From NCBI GenBank assembly GCA_029449245.1, contig JANATF010000007.1, positions 1,240,001 to 1,304,000 on the forward strand: 64,000 nt of DNA, read 5' to 3'. This DNA comes from Mortierella alpina (lineage: Eukaryota > Mortierellomycota > Mortierellomycetes > Mortierellales > Mortierellaceae). The notes beneath the pieces were generated by a model, which did no database searches, had not been told where the DNA came from, and was given only the letters and a program-made list of their open reading frames with translations. The position numbers and the translations under genes are program-made. Of the stretch, positions 10,207 to 21,700 are shown piece after piece (position 1 is the first letter of the stretch; the number at the start of each line of letters is the position of its first letter).

Positions 10207-13200
10207 ATGGCCGGCCATCAGCAGCAGCGGACATATCCTGTCCATCTGACGACACCAGTGACAGCCCTGGCCTACCATGACAACGAGATTCTCCTGTCAG
10301 GCCAGGGCCCCTACCTCAAAGCAATGCATGTCGCGACCTCAGCGACACTCAGCTGCATTCACCTTGGCGGCGACTGGAAGGTCCACCGGATCGTCTTGGG
10401 TAAGGTATCCGCCCGTGTAGGCCTACTCACCTCACTATCAATAGGAGGCTCCCATGGAAATATATTCATCGTAAATCTCTGTTGAACAACACACTTGCTC
10501 TGTGATAGCCAGCGTACAAATCATCTCGGACACTGTGGAGGCGCGTCTGTTCCTGGTCTTTGGAGCAAAGAGTCTCAGGATCATCCGCCTAGTCGTCTGC
10601 CGGTCGTCCGAGACTCGTGCCTACTTTCAACACTTGTGGAATGTTCCTCACATGAAGGACTGGATAGTGGATGCGCAATGGCTGTGGCCCAAGGCTGATC
10701 TTCCTGCCGATGTAAGTGTATTGTTTGCAGCAGGAGATTGATCTAATCCAAGTCATGTATGCGTGGCAGCGAGTGCTAATGTTGAGTCTAATATCTGATC
10801 TGCAGTGTACAACTACCCGATCTAGACTTACAGGACCTACAGCGTCACCGCCGTCATCCATCGCAATCGGATATGCACACAATTTTGTTGAAGTCTTTGA
10901 CTTGCCTCAGGATCCATTCAGGATACCATGCTTAGAGAATGATGTGTCGCAACCAGACAGTCTTCCTGAATTCCGACTTACGTACTCGGTCCAGTCCGAA
11001 GAGCACTGTACAGTCTTTTGCGGCAGATTCCACAACAATACGCTGGAGGATCTTTGGTTTGCAAGTGGGACAGTCTTTTGTCACGCCTTGCTATGGAAGG
11101 TCTACCACCAAGGAAGAATCGAGGCCCCAATAGAAAAGAGCTTGGCCGGTCACGAGGGAATTCTCTTTGGGATTCGATGGAGTGCCGATGGAAAAGCCGT
11201 CTGCACAGTCAGTGATGATCGCACAATCCGTATCTGGAATATTACCCACCCGACAACTATGTAAGTAGTAGCACCTCTATGCGGCCTAGTGGGTGGCGAA
11301 ATCGTGCATGTGTACTTTATGACTAATGTGCCCCCCTCCTTGTTGGCCAAGCAGTACACACACCACTCATTTTGGACACTCTGCTCGGGTTTGGGACTGC
11401 CAGATCGTTGGTCAATATCTGGTTTCAATATCGGAGGACGCATCTTGTCGCGTCTGGAGAAACCCACTGTTATCAAACATGAACGACACGGAAGACATGT
11501 CAGACTGCTTGGCGTGCTGGGAGGGTCATGAAGGCAAAAGTGCTTGGAGCGTCGCCGTCTCGGATCATGGTGTAGTAGCAACAGGAGGAGGGGATGGGGG
11601 TATTCACCTCTGGAGACTGGATAGCATCGTTGCTGGCTCAACCGGTAAGTTGCTCAACGTTGCCTCGAGCACCAGCGAAAGTCAGGTCGCCGTACCCTGT
11701 AGCTGATTCTCTTGCATTGTTATTTTATTTTGTGCATAATACTTACAGATGCGGACGAAAATACCAAGGACATTGATCTACCCGATATCTCGACATATTA
11801 CCCGGAAGCAGATCCGAAGGAAAAGGAATTTGTGCGTGATTTTGTCATCACATCCCAAACAGAGTCAGTGTACGCTACAAATTCTGGATATATTCTGGTG
11901 CGCAATGACGAGAGCGGTGCCTGGAGGACGCTGTGCCAGTCACCCATCCTCAAGAACTACGCTAGTCTGGAAGCCTCACCATGCGGTCGCATTGTAGTTG
12001 CAGGATGTCTTTCTGGAAAGCTCGTTATCGCCAGCGTCCAGAACGCCTTTGGTACTTTGGTCGCGGATACCTTAGGAGGCATTAAGATTCAGTTTGTGTT
12101 TGTGTTTGCTGGCACAACGGCTGACAACTTCAGGATCGCCGTGTTCAGGGCCAACTGCACTGTCGGCGTGTTTCAATTGGACATTTCATTACCAACGGCG
12201 GAGGCGACCTGCACTCATCTGTGCGACCTTAAACTGCCTAACAACAACAAGGCGATCCATGCTGCATACTTTTCGACCCTTTATAACCTTGTCTTGCTTG
12301 GATCCAGAGACGGCACAGTCCTCGTGTATAACCTGTCACAGTTGGAGGGAGCTTCAGGTATGGTGACTTTGGACAGCATCGTGGAGCTCAAACGTTGTCA
12401 CGGTAATGACTCTGTTTCCAGCATTTTGATGGTCACCGAACAAGGGGAGGGCCACGATGGCAAGGACCGCATCATTGTGTATTCTACTGGGCGTGACGGT
12501 AGCTGGACGAAATACCGGTTTCTGGGCTTGCCGGGAGGAGAGGTTCTTGAGGCGAGCTCAGAGGCAGATGGCGAGGATGAGGACAGCGACAGTGACTCCG
12601 AGACTGTCAGAAAAGTGGGTGCCAAAAGTCATGACGGCGACTCAAGAGAAAGCGCATCACCAGCGCCGTCGACCCCTGACTGTCGTGAGAACGGATCCGG
12701 CATCGTGCTGCAAAAGATCTTTAGATCAAAGATCACTCGCGGTTGGTTGGAACAAATATTTATCATGGACGGAGAGTTACTACTACTCGGCTTTTTCAAC
12801 AAGAAGCTGTTTGTGTATAACGAGTCCAAGCACTTTGAGGTGGGTGAAATCTGGTTTGCCAGACTGTTGAAATTGCTAGGACAGTGGACGGCCATCGATA
12901 CTTATCAAGATCAATTGCATTGCCATAGATCTTCTCAATGCATAGTGGCGCTGCTAATCGTCGCCGCTGGAGGTTCCTTACCAACAATGCGCGGCTAGAG
13001 CACACCCGGCTCATGTTCCACAGCGGATACAAGGTATGTGGCTCTGTTACCATTTAACAGGACTGCCACTCCAGACCAAGATATTAATGCGACCTCATTG
13101 TCTTGTAGATTCGAAGCTTTGCGAGAGAACTGACAGCCGGATCCCAGCTCTTTGGAAGCGCGAAACTGCAGAATAACTTTCACGGCCGTGAAGTGCGTCA

Positions 13201-14598
13201 CCTCCGATTCCTTAGCCATGCTCAACCCCTCACCGATGGCGCACCTGCACCCATCATCGTCGCTTCAGGAGGAGAGGATTGTCGTCTTCGAATGTTCCAA
13301 TGTAAGTCCCGCACATTTCTCCAGGTAGTTTTAGACCTATCTCTTAGCTTGGATCTTTACTCACAATTATGCTGTACATATAGATATCCCATACAAAACC
13401 AAGAACTCGTGTACGGCGTTGAAGCCTCTTTGCAATCTGAAGCCGCATCTTGGTGCAGCCATTCGATGCTTGGAATGGAGCTATACGGATAGCTCGCATT
13501 CGTATTTACTCTTTACCGGAGGTGCCATCGAGTCGATGCGTGTCTGGCAAGTCAGTATGAGCATCCCAAACAGCTACCAGGTCCAGTTCATTGAGGATCG
13601 CTCTGGCATGAGTATCCCTGAGCACACGCCTCTTTCCCTCGGATGTCTCGAGTTGGCACAGTGTCCGCATGTCAGTGAGAACCTCGAAACCCGCATCATG
13701 GATCTATCAGTGTTCAAGTTGAGCGGTCGGTCGCATATGCACTTTGTAGCGTCAGTGTACTCTGATGCGGCGATTCGGGTCTGGATGTTTGACGAGGTCT
13801 CCAATAGCTTTGTCCTGGCAATCGATTCTAGCTACCATGACAAGTGTATTCTGCAGGTCACACACGTCAAGATTGGCGAGGGCGTGATGATGTTGACTGC
13901 TGCAACGGACGGGAAAGTTGCAGTGTGGGACCTCACTCGTGCGCTGGATTTGTTCCTGGAGAAGTACGATGCTCAGGAGAACAAGCCAGTCCAACCCCAC
14001 AGCTCCTCCGTTGGAAAGAACAGAAAGAAGTTACAGAGGGAGCATACCCAGAGTTTGGAGCGTCCAATCGCAGAGGTTGTGGTGCATATGTCTGGCGTCA
14101 ACAGCCTCTTTGTTCAGGATCTTGGACAGGATGGCATTATTGCTGTTTCAGGAGGTGACGACAATGCTTTGGTGGCTACACGGATCGAGGCGACCTGGGA
14201 TGCAGAAAACCGCGCCATCAAGGCGCAGTCAGCGCGAGAGATTTCCCGGGACAATAATGCCCATGGCTCTGCAATTCAAGGTACGTAGTGATTGGCGGGT
14301 CAGACCCTGAAAGGTGTTTGCCCCGAGCCCTTGTTGACTCATTTTTGTTCAAAACCTCTTAGCTGTGGCCATGCTCAGTGCAACCGACATTGTCACAACG
14401 AGTCAGGATCAAATGGTTTCCTTGTGGAAACTTGAAGAAGCCAATAGCGGTACAATGCGCCTTCGTAAACTTGAGACGCAGTTTGTGCACGTCCCTGACC
14501 CCTCAACCATGGATGTTCTTGCGTCCACGGACAAGTCTAGCCATACCGTAGCCATTGCAGGCATTGGCCTCCAAATTTTCGGCGTCCAACCAAATTAA
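10207..14598 (+). CDS. WDR6: WDR6-like WD40 protein (Rtt10/Trm734 family)
   Basis: Nine exons: 10207-10399, 10509-10711, 10806-11260, 11355-11644, 11749-12839, 12929-13033, 13109-13301, 13384-14280 and 14363-14598. They sum to 3,663 nt, giving 1,220 residues. Family hallmarks are an N-terminal LSGQGPYLKAMHV, a stretch ending FVEVFDL, repeats such as SDDRTIRIWNI followed by HFGHSARVWDCQI and SISEDASCRVW, and the central KKLFVYNESKHFEIFSMHSG leading into RRRWRF. In yeast and animals this protein partners the Trm7/FTSJ1 methyltransferase for 2'-O-methylation of tRNA position 34, and also acts in endosomal recycling (yeast Rtt10). An acidic loop (about residues 640-660) interrupts the propellers. 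The exon 6 start at 12929 is preferred over a later AG at 12945 because only it keeps the frame. The gene lies 160 bp after EAPP and 159 bp before the photolyase. Confidence 0.88.
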
Positions 14599-14636
14599 AA
14601 CAATCGATTGGCGCAGCAATTGCACGTCCGATCAGT

Positions 14637-14670
14637 TCCCTTGCGTGAAATTATCCCTTGCGTGAAATTA
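14637..14670. repeat. 17-bp perfect tandem duplication
   Basis: TCCCTTGCGTGAAATTA occurs twice head to tail (14637-14653 and 14654-14670). It lies in the 159-bp gap between the WDR6-like stop and the photolyase ATG, so it falls in the photolyase promoter or leader. Confidence 0.9.
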
Positions 14671-14757
14671 GTAGATGTTGTGTTTTGCTTGCCAACGACA
14701 CCTCGATTAGTCTTTTGAACGCAGTAGTCGAATCTTCGAGAGTGACAGAAAGAGAGA

Positions 14758-16968
14758 ATGCCTCCAAAGAAGAGACCCGCCGGAGAGGATGCACAGGGAG
14801 AGGAGCCCAAGAAGCGGGCCACCACTGGTGCGACAGCATCTGCAGCAAAGTCGGTGACCATTTCAGCCCCAGGAGCTGCCACCGCCACAGCAGGCACCAA
14901 GGCAGGCACTGCCGCCAGAGCAGGAGCAGCGTCGACCACTTCAAAGCCAGGAGCTGTTCGAGGAACACCCAAGCCAGGAGTGCGCAAGGTTGGAGCTGCA
15001 GCGCTGGCGAGCCGCACTAAACTGCAGCCCTCAGGGGTGTCTGCTGTCAAGAAGGAGGCACCCCCACCAGTCATCACCAAGAATACACTCATGTGGTTCA
15101 GGAACGACCTTCGAGTTCAGGACAACAGAGCCTTGCATGAGGCATCGAAGCGAGCCCAACTCGGGGAGAAGAAGTGCACTATTGGTCTGTACATTATTTC
15201 GGAATCAGAATGGGCGAGCCACGATGAGGCGCCTGTCAAGATCGATTTCTGGATGAGAAACCTGGTAGAGTTGAAGAAGGCTCTTGACAAGCTGAATATC
15301 CCGCTTGTTGTGAGGAGGGCTGGCAGCAAGACCGAGGTAGAAGGACTTTTGGAAGCGATCGTCAAGGAGCTGGACATCAGCCACGTCTTTTGGAACGCGG
15401 AGTATATGGTCGATGAGAAGAAGAGGGATAGCGCTGTCAAGAAGACACTCGTGAAGCTGCCCGGAGTTTATGTTGAGCAATCGGAGGATCAGTGCGTCAT
15501 TCCTCCAAAGGAGATTATGACCAAGGTATGCTACACGACGATGTTCATATGTTTTTGAGTCAGGTCCTTAGAGATAGGTTATTGACCTGGAGCATTTTTT
15601 TTTGTGATCATAGACTGCACAACCCTTTTCAGCATTTCAGCCTTTCAGCAATGCATGGAACACGCTTGTGGAGACCAACCCTCACTATTTGAAATTCTCA
15701 GAGGTGCCGGAGGCCAATCCCATAGAGGCCAAGCAGCTTTATGCTCACTACTTTCGCGAGTCCATTCCATCAACTCATACGCATGCTCTGGATCGGGAAG
15801 AAGTGGATCAACTCTATCCTGCAGGAGAGGAAGCAGCACACGAAAAGCTGGATGCCTTCATGAAAAAGACTATCTTGCAATACCACATCATCAGGGATCG
15901 CCCCTACGATCTGGCCAGCAATCCGTTGAACCCTTATATCGCCAACGGTATCCTCTCAATTCGCCAGTGTGTTGCTGCGGCGCGTGCAGCAAACAACAAC
16001 AAGATCATCATTGGAAACGAGGGTGTCAAGACATGGATCGCAGAAATCATCTGGAAGGAGTTTTATCGACACATTATGGTGTTCTATCCCAGAGTGTGCA
16101 AGAACCGGGCCTTTGACATTGTTACGGAGAATATTCGCTGGAGCAATGACGATCGCAAGTTTCAAATGTGGTGCCAGGGCAAGACTGGATATCCCATTGT
16201 CGATGCTGGTAAGTGCTGTAGGGGTTGGATGTTCTGAACTGTCTCTCTTTTCCTGAAACGAAAGGAATAACATAATTATCTCGTTATCATTTTTCAGGTA
16301 TGCGCCAGCTCAACATCCAGGGTTGCATGCATGCTCGAGTGCGCATGATTGTTGCCTGCTTCCTCGTCAAGGATCTGATGGTCAATTGGCAAAAGGGCGA
16401 AAAGTACTTTATGAGCAACCTGATTGACGGCGACATGGCTTCCAATAACGGTAGCTGGCAATGGGTAAGCGGGAGTTTTTTTTTTGGATGCCGCTGTCCA
16501 AGGAGTCTTGGACACTGTACTTTGTTGATCAGCGCACAGGTTGATACTAAATCTAACGAATATTTTATTTCACATTTCTCGATAGTGCGCCTCCACCGGT
16601 GCAGAGGCTCAGCCATACTACCGTATCTTTAATCCTCTCCAACAATCTCAACGCTTCGATCCTAATGGCGACTATATCCGTCAGTGGGTTCCCGAGCTGA
16701 AGCAGCTCAACAACACTCAGATCCACGACCCATACCACGCATTGTCTGCCAAAGATTTCGGCAAACTGGCGTAAGTGATCCAAACACTGCACTGTTCATT
16801 TGCGCGGTTGGATATTGAACGTATTAGCATTCCATGCAGATCACTGATAGCCATTTACTACTCTCAACTATGACGATTAGATATCCCAAACCCATTGTGG
16901 ACCATGGAGAAGCCAAGAAGAAGTACGTCGATGAATACAAGCGTGTCCTTGCGCAGAAGTTGATTTGA
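14758..16968 (+). CDS. PHR1: deoxyribodipyrimidine (CPD) photolyase, class I
   Basis: Exons 14758-15525, 15614-16208, 16298-16464, 16586-16770 and 16881-16968 give 600 residues. The enzyme uses blue light and FADH- to split cyclobutane pyrimidine dimers. Residues 1-105 are a basic, Ala/Thr-rich extension with PPKKRP and EPKKRA, plausible nuclear signals. The Rossmann photolyase domain begins [19 protein letters not shown]. The FAD-binding helical domain shows the yeast Phr1-type series: [19 protein letters not shown], then [20 protein letters not shown], then [20 protein letters not shown] and [16 protein letters not shown]. The Asn in the NNGSW segment is in the position typical of photolyases rather than cryptochromes. 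The C-terminal end [18 protein letters not shown] is also Phr1-like. Nuclear and mitochondrial targeting are both possible. The extension is longer than usual. Confidence 0.95.
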
Positions 16969-17173
16969 GAGAAGTTTTCTGGAGGAAGAGGAGAAGAGGA
17001 GAAGAGGAGGTTCTGTTTTTCCTATATCATGTCCTTGGCTTATTGTCCTTTTGAACGTTTTCTTTATCATTTTCTTTTTTTCGGTCGCTCTTTTGTCTGC
17101 AACTGTAACATTATATACACATCCTCGCATCATTATTCCTACATCTGTTCCCACGTTCTGCATGATCCACCAA

Positions 17174-17179
17174 AATAAA
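17174..17179 (+). terminator. candidate polyadenylation signal of photolyase
   Basis: AATAAA lies about 205 bp after the photolyase stop, in an AT-rich context. Confidence 0.4.
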
Positions 17180-17243
17180 GTGCCTTAGGACTTGCTTTTG
17201 CCAATAGCCGATTCAAAAACTATCAAGGGTGTCGAAAGTCATT

Positions 17244-17258
17244 CCCCCCCCCCCCCCC
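17244..17258. repeat. poly-C homopolymer (15)
   Basis: Fifteen consecutive C residues in the 3' intergenic region. It is prone to sequencing error and may form i-motif/G4 on the two strands. Confidence 0.9.
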
Positions 17259-17493
17259 TTTGAACATCGCAAAAAAGAATACAGGAGGTGAGGTGAGCAT
17301 GATCCCCACGTCTTCCGAGATAGGATCTGATGATGAAAACACTCCTTTAACAAAGCTTAGCGATGAGATCTGGTGATGGACGTTGTGTCCGCGATTGTTA
17401 TTGTATGATCTCCCAAATAGAAAAAAATCCCCTGGCTTTTCCTTCCTAGCAGCACGATTCTCTGTGTCTACTGTCTTTTAATATCCCGAGTCT

Positions 17494-18191
17494 CTACTCG
17501 CCAAACAATCTCCTGACACGCTTCAACACGCTGTCCTTCTCGGGATCGTAAGGGTGGTCCTTGGAGGGGATCTCGAGGATGGTGGGGAAGGCCTGGTCGT
17601 GCTCGTCGATCAATGGGCGGATCTCCTCAGCAATCTGTAAAGTTTGTTGAAGACCGAGTAAGTAAGAAAGAAAAAGTTTAGGAGGGGAAGCTGTTGGGAT
17701 GAAGGATGTCATCATTGGTTTTGCCATATAGGTCCCTTTTTTTTTGCAAGAATCGAGTTTAGTTTTTCTCTTACGTGCTGGTTGATCAAGATGATAGCAA
17801 TATCCTTGCGCTTCGTGAACCCTTGGAAGGCTTCTTCAACAGTCGACAATGGCGTCTCTAAGTTTTCCATAGAGTCAAAACAAAGTTGGGGTCAATAGTT
17901 TGGTCTAACAACGCCCTGATACCAATCCCTTGGCAAAAAGATATAAACCACGTACTGGCATCAACGACTAGAAAGTTCTTTCTTTGGTGCGAATCGATAT
18001 GGCCGATACCGGCAAGGAGAAGACCTGTGATGGTGTCCTCGTCGCCAATGGCGGCCATGAAGGTACGCTCCTATAGTATTGTTGGAGTTGGAGGAGGCGT
18101 GTAAGGGTCAGCGCTTTGCAATATGGCTGTGGTGGTGGTGACGCATTGCATGTTCAGTGAGATGAATGGTGAACGGTACCGTTTGAGCCAT
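17494..18191 (-). CDS. VMA7: V-type H+-ATPase subunit F (V1 sector)
   Basis: Exons on the minus strand are 18180-18191, 17956-18070, 17775-17857 and 17494-17634. They close in phase to 116 residues (yeast Vma7 has 118). The protein begins [20 protein letters not shown], continues [27 protein letters not shown] and [12 protein letters not shown], then [20 protein letters not shown] and [20 protein letters not shown]. These are the conserved V-ATPase F blocks. The subunit sits in the central stalk next to subunit D and couples ATP hydrolysis to rotation in vacuolar and endosomal membranes. The first coding exon has only 12 nt (MAQT), followed by a 109-nt intron; without it the gene would wrongly start at the internal Met 9. 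It is divergently arranged with the BRWD-like gene. Confidence 0.95.
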
Positions 18192-18789
18192 GTAAACGTT
18201 ATTTTCACGCTCGGCCCCGTTCGCTATCAGTACAGGCTGGTCTGTATTTATTCCTGGCGGGTTGCAAGGGCAGGGGATGACCAAGAGTGAGGAGTTGCTG
18301 GCGAGGAATGGGGATGGTTGGGAAGAGACCAACGTGAGCGTCAGGGGTGTCGAGTTGGGTGGGAGTGGCGGACCCGCCTGGCACACGTGATAGAACACTT
18401 TGAATCGCACGCTTTAGCACACACTGGCGGGTCGCACTCAATCAATCGAATCGGGAAAAAGTGATTGTCCAGTGCTCATGGGAGACACTGATCCATGAGG
18501 GGGGAGGGAGTGCAGGCCAGGCTGGGCGGGCCATCAAGTCGTTTTTTTGGGTGTCGTTGCTGTGTAGAGAGGCAGCGGATGCTCCTGTGCGAGACGCATC
18601 TTCGAGGGCCGTGGACTGCACCTCCTTTGGAGCGGCTGTTTTCCGTGCCCTCTGCCGGCGAGTTGCGCCCCATATTTTTTTCAGACTGCATCACTGCCCC
18701 CTCATCTCTTTTTTGTCCACTCTCTCTTTGCACATTCCCTTTTTTTGCGGTGGTATTTGTATTATCTGCAACCTAATAATACTCGCGCC
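18192..18789. other. bidirectional promoter region (VMA7 / BRWD-like)
   Basis: This 598-bp region separates the two divergent start codons. It contains pyrimidine-rich stretches toward the BRWD side (about 18680-18760). No protein-coding frame is supported; the frames at 18461-19057 are low-complexity shadows. Confidence 0.6.
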
Positions 18790-21700
18790 ATGGACAGTCA
18801 GATGGAGCAAGGTACGGCCACCCCATCCACTGCCGCACAGCGGCAGGCAGACACAAGCGCGTGCCCGCCATAGCCCGCACAGCCAGCCCATGTGCAGCCT
18901 GCCCGCCTTGCGCTGCGCTCGGCTCAAGACCGCATGTACCCATCCCAAACTGACACACTTCGTTTGTTCTCTCGTCGTTCGTTTCCCGCCCTCGCCTCTT
19001 GCTGCTCACACAATCCGCTCCGCGCCTGATGCTCGGCATCCGCAACTACAGAGGTAACAAATAATATTCAATATTCAGCATAGGCCTGCCCACTCAGCCT
19101 CCTGAACACACTCAACACACACAGCCATCGAACGTCCTCCTCACACCCCTTCAGCAGACACGCCGCCCACACCACACATACCACACACACCTCTCCCACC
19201 AACTCGTCGTTCTCGCTCTCGACACTGTCCTCCGTACCATCACAGGGATACAGCCGCTATCGCTCGATCCAGATCTGCGTAGCGTCGTCCGCAAGCTCTT
19301 CACAAAGCGCAATACACATGCATTCTTCACCGCCGTGCCGTGTATCGCTGACACACTTCTCTTATGTTTTTGTCATGAATACGATAGCTCTACTTTCTGA
19401 TTGCCCGCTTTTTATCGAAAGGGCCTTGTCAGAGGTCGGCCGAGGCACTATTGTCAGACATCTCACAGCAACCACACCTCTTGCCGGCACGCTATGACTG
19501 GAAGGGTCAGAAAAGACCCTATTCAAGGGACGAACTTGTAAGATTCAAAATGCCTTCGGCTCTTTGAGTCAAGAGCTTCTGTTCAGGAATGCAGACAACC
19601 GAGTACTGAGGAAACCTCCTGCATCATTCCTTTGCCCGCCGCTGTGCTTTTGATTATTAGACCTCGCTGTACCAGAATATCGATGCAGACCACCTCCCGC
19701 GCTTACTCTCCAAGCTGATGGTTCACACGGATGCGCAGATACAGCCCATTGTGCCGGGGATCCGGTCCTTGCTTTCCACCGGAGGGAGCTCTTTTCTTCG
19801 CGAGAAGAACGAGACAGAGCGCATGCGACTAAACCAGGATAGCGTGGGCGGACGGACCGTGCAGCAGACGCTCTTCAACAGAAAACGCAATCTGCGCGAA
19901 ACCCGCATCTGTAAGTTCTCTGCCCATCCCGGATATTCATGCAAAGGCCAAAGGAACAAAAAACCAAAAAAAAAAAAAAAAAAAAAAAAAACGCTCTCAC
20001 CATAGTTCTCAAGGATTAATCCCGAACTTTCTTGCTCGAAATGCATAGTGGACTTTATTCGGGCGAAGCAGCTGAAAGGGAAGGCGCTCAGCACACCCAA
20101 AGTACCGAGATTTATTCCCGACCTATTCCAAGAACTCGTCGTCATGAATGGCCATCGCTTCCCTACATTCTGCCTGCTCTTTGACCGAGCCAACAACCGA
20201 GTCATCACAGGAAGCGACGATTACCTGATAAAGATCTGGAGTGCACAATCTGGATACCTCCTGTTCACGCTTCGAGGACATGCAGCCGTCGTGACATACA
20301 TGGATCTTAGTCCTGACAACACAATGCTGGCCTCGGCCTCCAACGATGGTATTGTGCGTGTATGGGATCTAAAGACATCGGCACCCGTGGCTGTTCTACC
20401 GACAGGGGCGACTGCACGCACCAGGAAACCAATCACTACCGTCTCGTTCTCACCCTCCCCTATACCCCAAATTCGATACCTGATCGCAACCTCCCTGGAC
20501 GGCTGCACCTGGGTCTGGAAATATGACCGGGACACGAAACGATTTCAGCCGCAGGCTACAATGCTGAACTGCAAGACTTTTAGCGACTCCAAACTAAAGT
20601 GTTCTGCCTGGAAGCCGACGGGCTCGCAGTTTGCAGTAGCAGGAACGGATCTCTTTATTCGCGTGTTCTCGACCATCCAGGGAGGACCAGAGGCGATCAA
20701 AGCCGGCAAGAGGCGCAAGAGCTACGACAAGTCTAAAACAGTACCGGTCGAAAGCAATGGACCCGCCGACGGTGCAGCCCCATCCTCCAGCGCTCCCTCT
20801 GGAGCATCACCATCATCATCATCGAGTGCATCGCAGCAGAATTGGGGCGAGCCCGTCCTTATAGCACAGTTGGAGGGTCATGCAGGTGTTGTTACCAGCT
20901 TGAGTTATAGTCGCCTCGGCAACAGGTTGCTTTCTGGCTCCGTAGACGGATTCGTCAGGATTTGGAAGGGCGATCAAAAGACCAATTTATGGACCTCTAT
21001 CGCAAGTAAGTTCTCTTTGACCATTGGAACTGTTGAACCTATTTCCAAGTTTTATACACTCCCCTTATTGTTGACGATACGGTTGCATCGATAAACATTG
21101 TTAGTTGACGTCCGGGACGAACACTCTCAAGCGGATGCCACCATAACAGCAGCAAAGCACATGCTTCCTTCACCATCCACAGAGTCAACGTCAGCGAACC
21201 CTTTTCTAGTCGGGGAGTCAGCAGCAGCCAATCCGTCGATCGAGGACGCCACCAATACGGACTCGGAGATGAACGGATCCACAACGGCTAGTCAGACACA
21301 AACAAATGAGCATGCAACAGAGGAGCCAAGGTCAACTCAACCCTCAGGAGATGACGCAAGAATCATCCCTACGATGGCTATTTGGTCATTAGACGATGCG
21401 GCTGTGATCCTGACGACTTCTCTAGGCGAGATCAAGATTTTCGACTCTATAAGCGGTGCCTGTATCCACACACTCAAAGGACACGTACGGGGCTCGTCGA
21501 TCTATGTCGTGGATGTGCACCCTAAAGACGGGTGTCTGTTGATGACTGCTGGCTACGATGGACAGGTTATTCTGTGGGATATCGCCAAGGGCGTCAAGCT
21601 GAGAAGCTGGACCTACCCCGATCACGAGTTCCTGGACGGCCGCTTCTCCTCAGATGGTCTGATGTTTGCAGTGACGGATCAGGAGGGCAAATGTATCCTC

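Larger units (their letters stand above)
16969..17493. other. convergent 3' intergenic region
   Basis: This region lies between the photolyase and the V-ATPase F gene. An AATAAA at 17174-17179 may serve the photolyase. A run of 15 C residues spans 17244-17258. No gene is visible. Confidence 0.65.

Noticed and set aside
12925-12948. Acceptor AG at 12945 for WDR6-like exon 6
   Set aside because: It leads to a stop within a few codons or a wrong frame; the AG at 12928 keeps phase and restores the YNESKxxEIF family block.
18461-19057. 198-residue plus-strand frame across the VMA7/BRWD promoter
   Set aside because: Low-complexity Cys/Phe/Pro-rich translation overlapping the real BRWD start exon in another frame.
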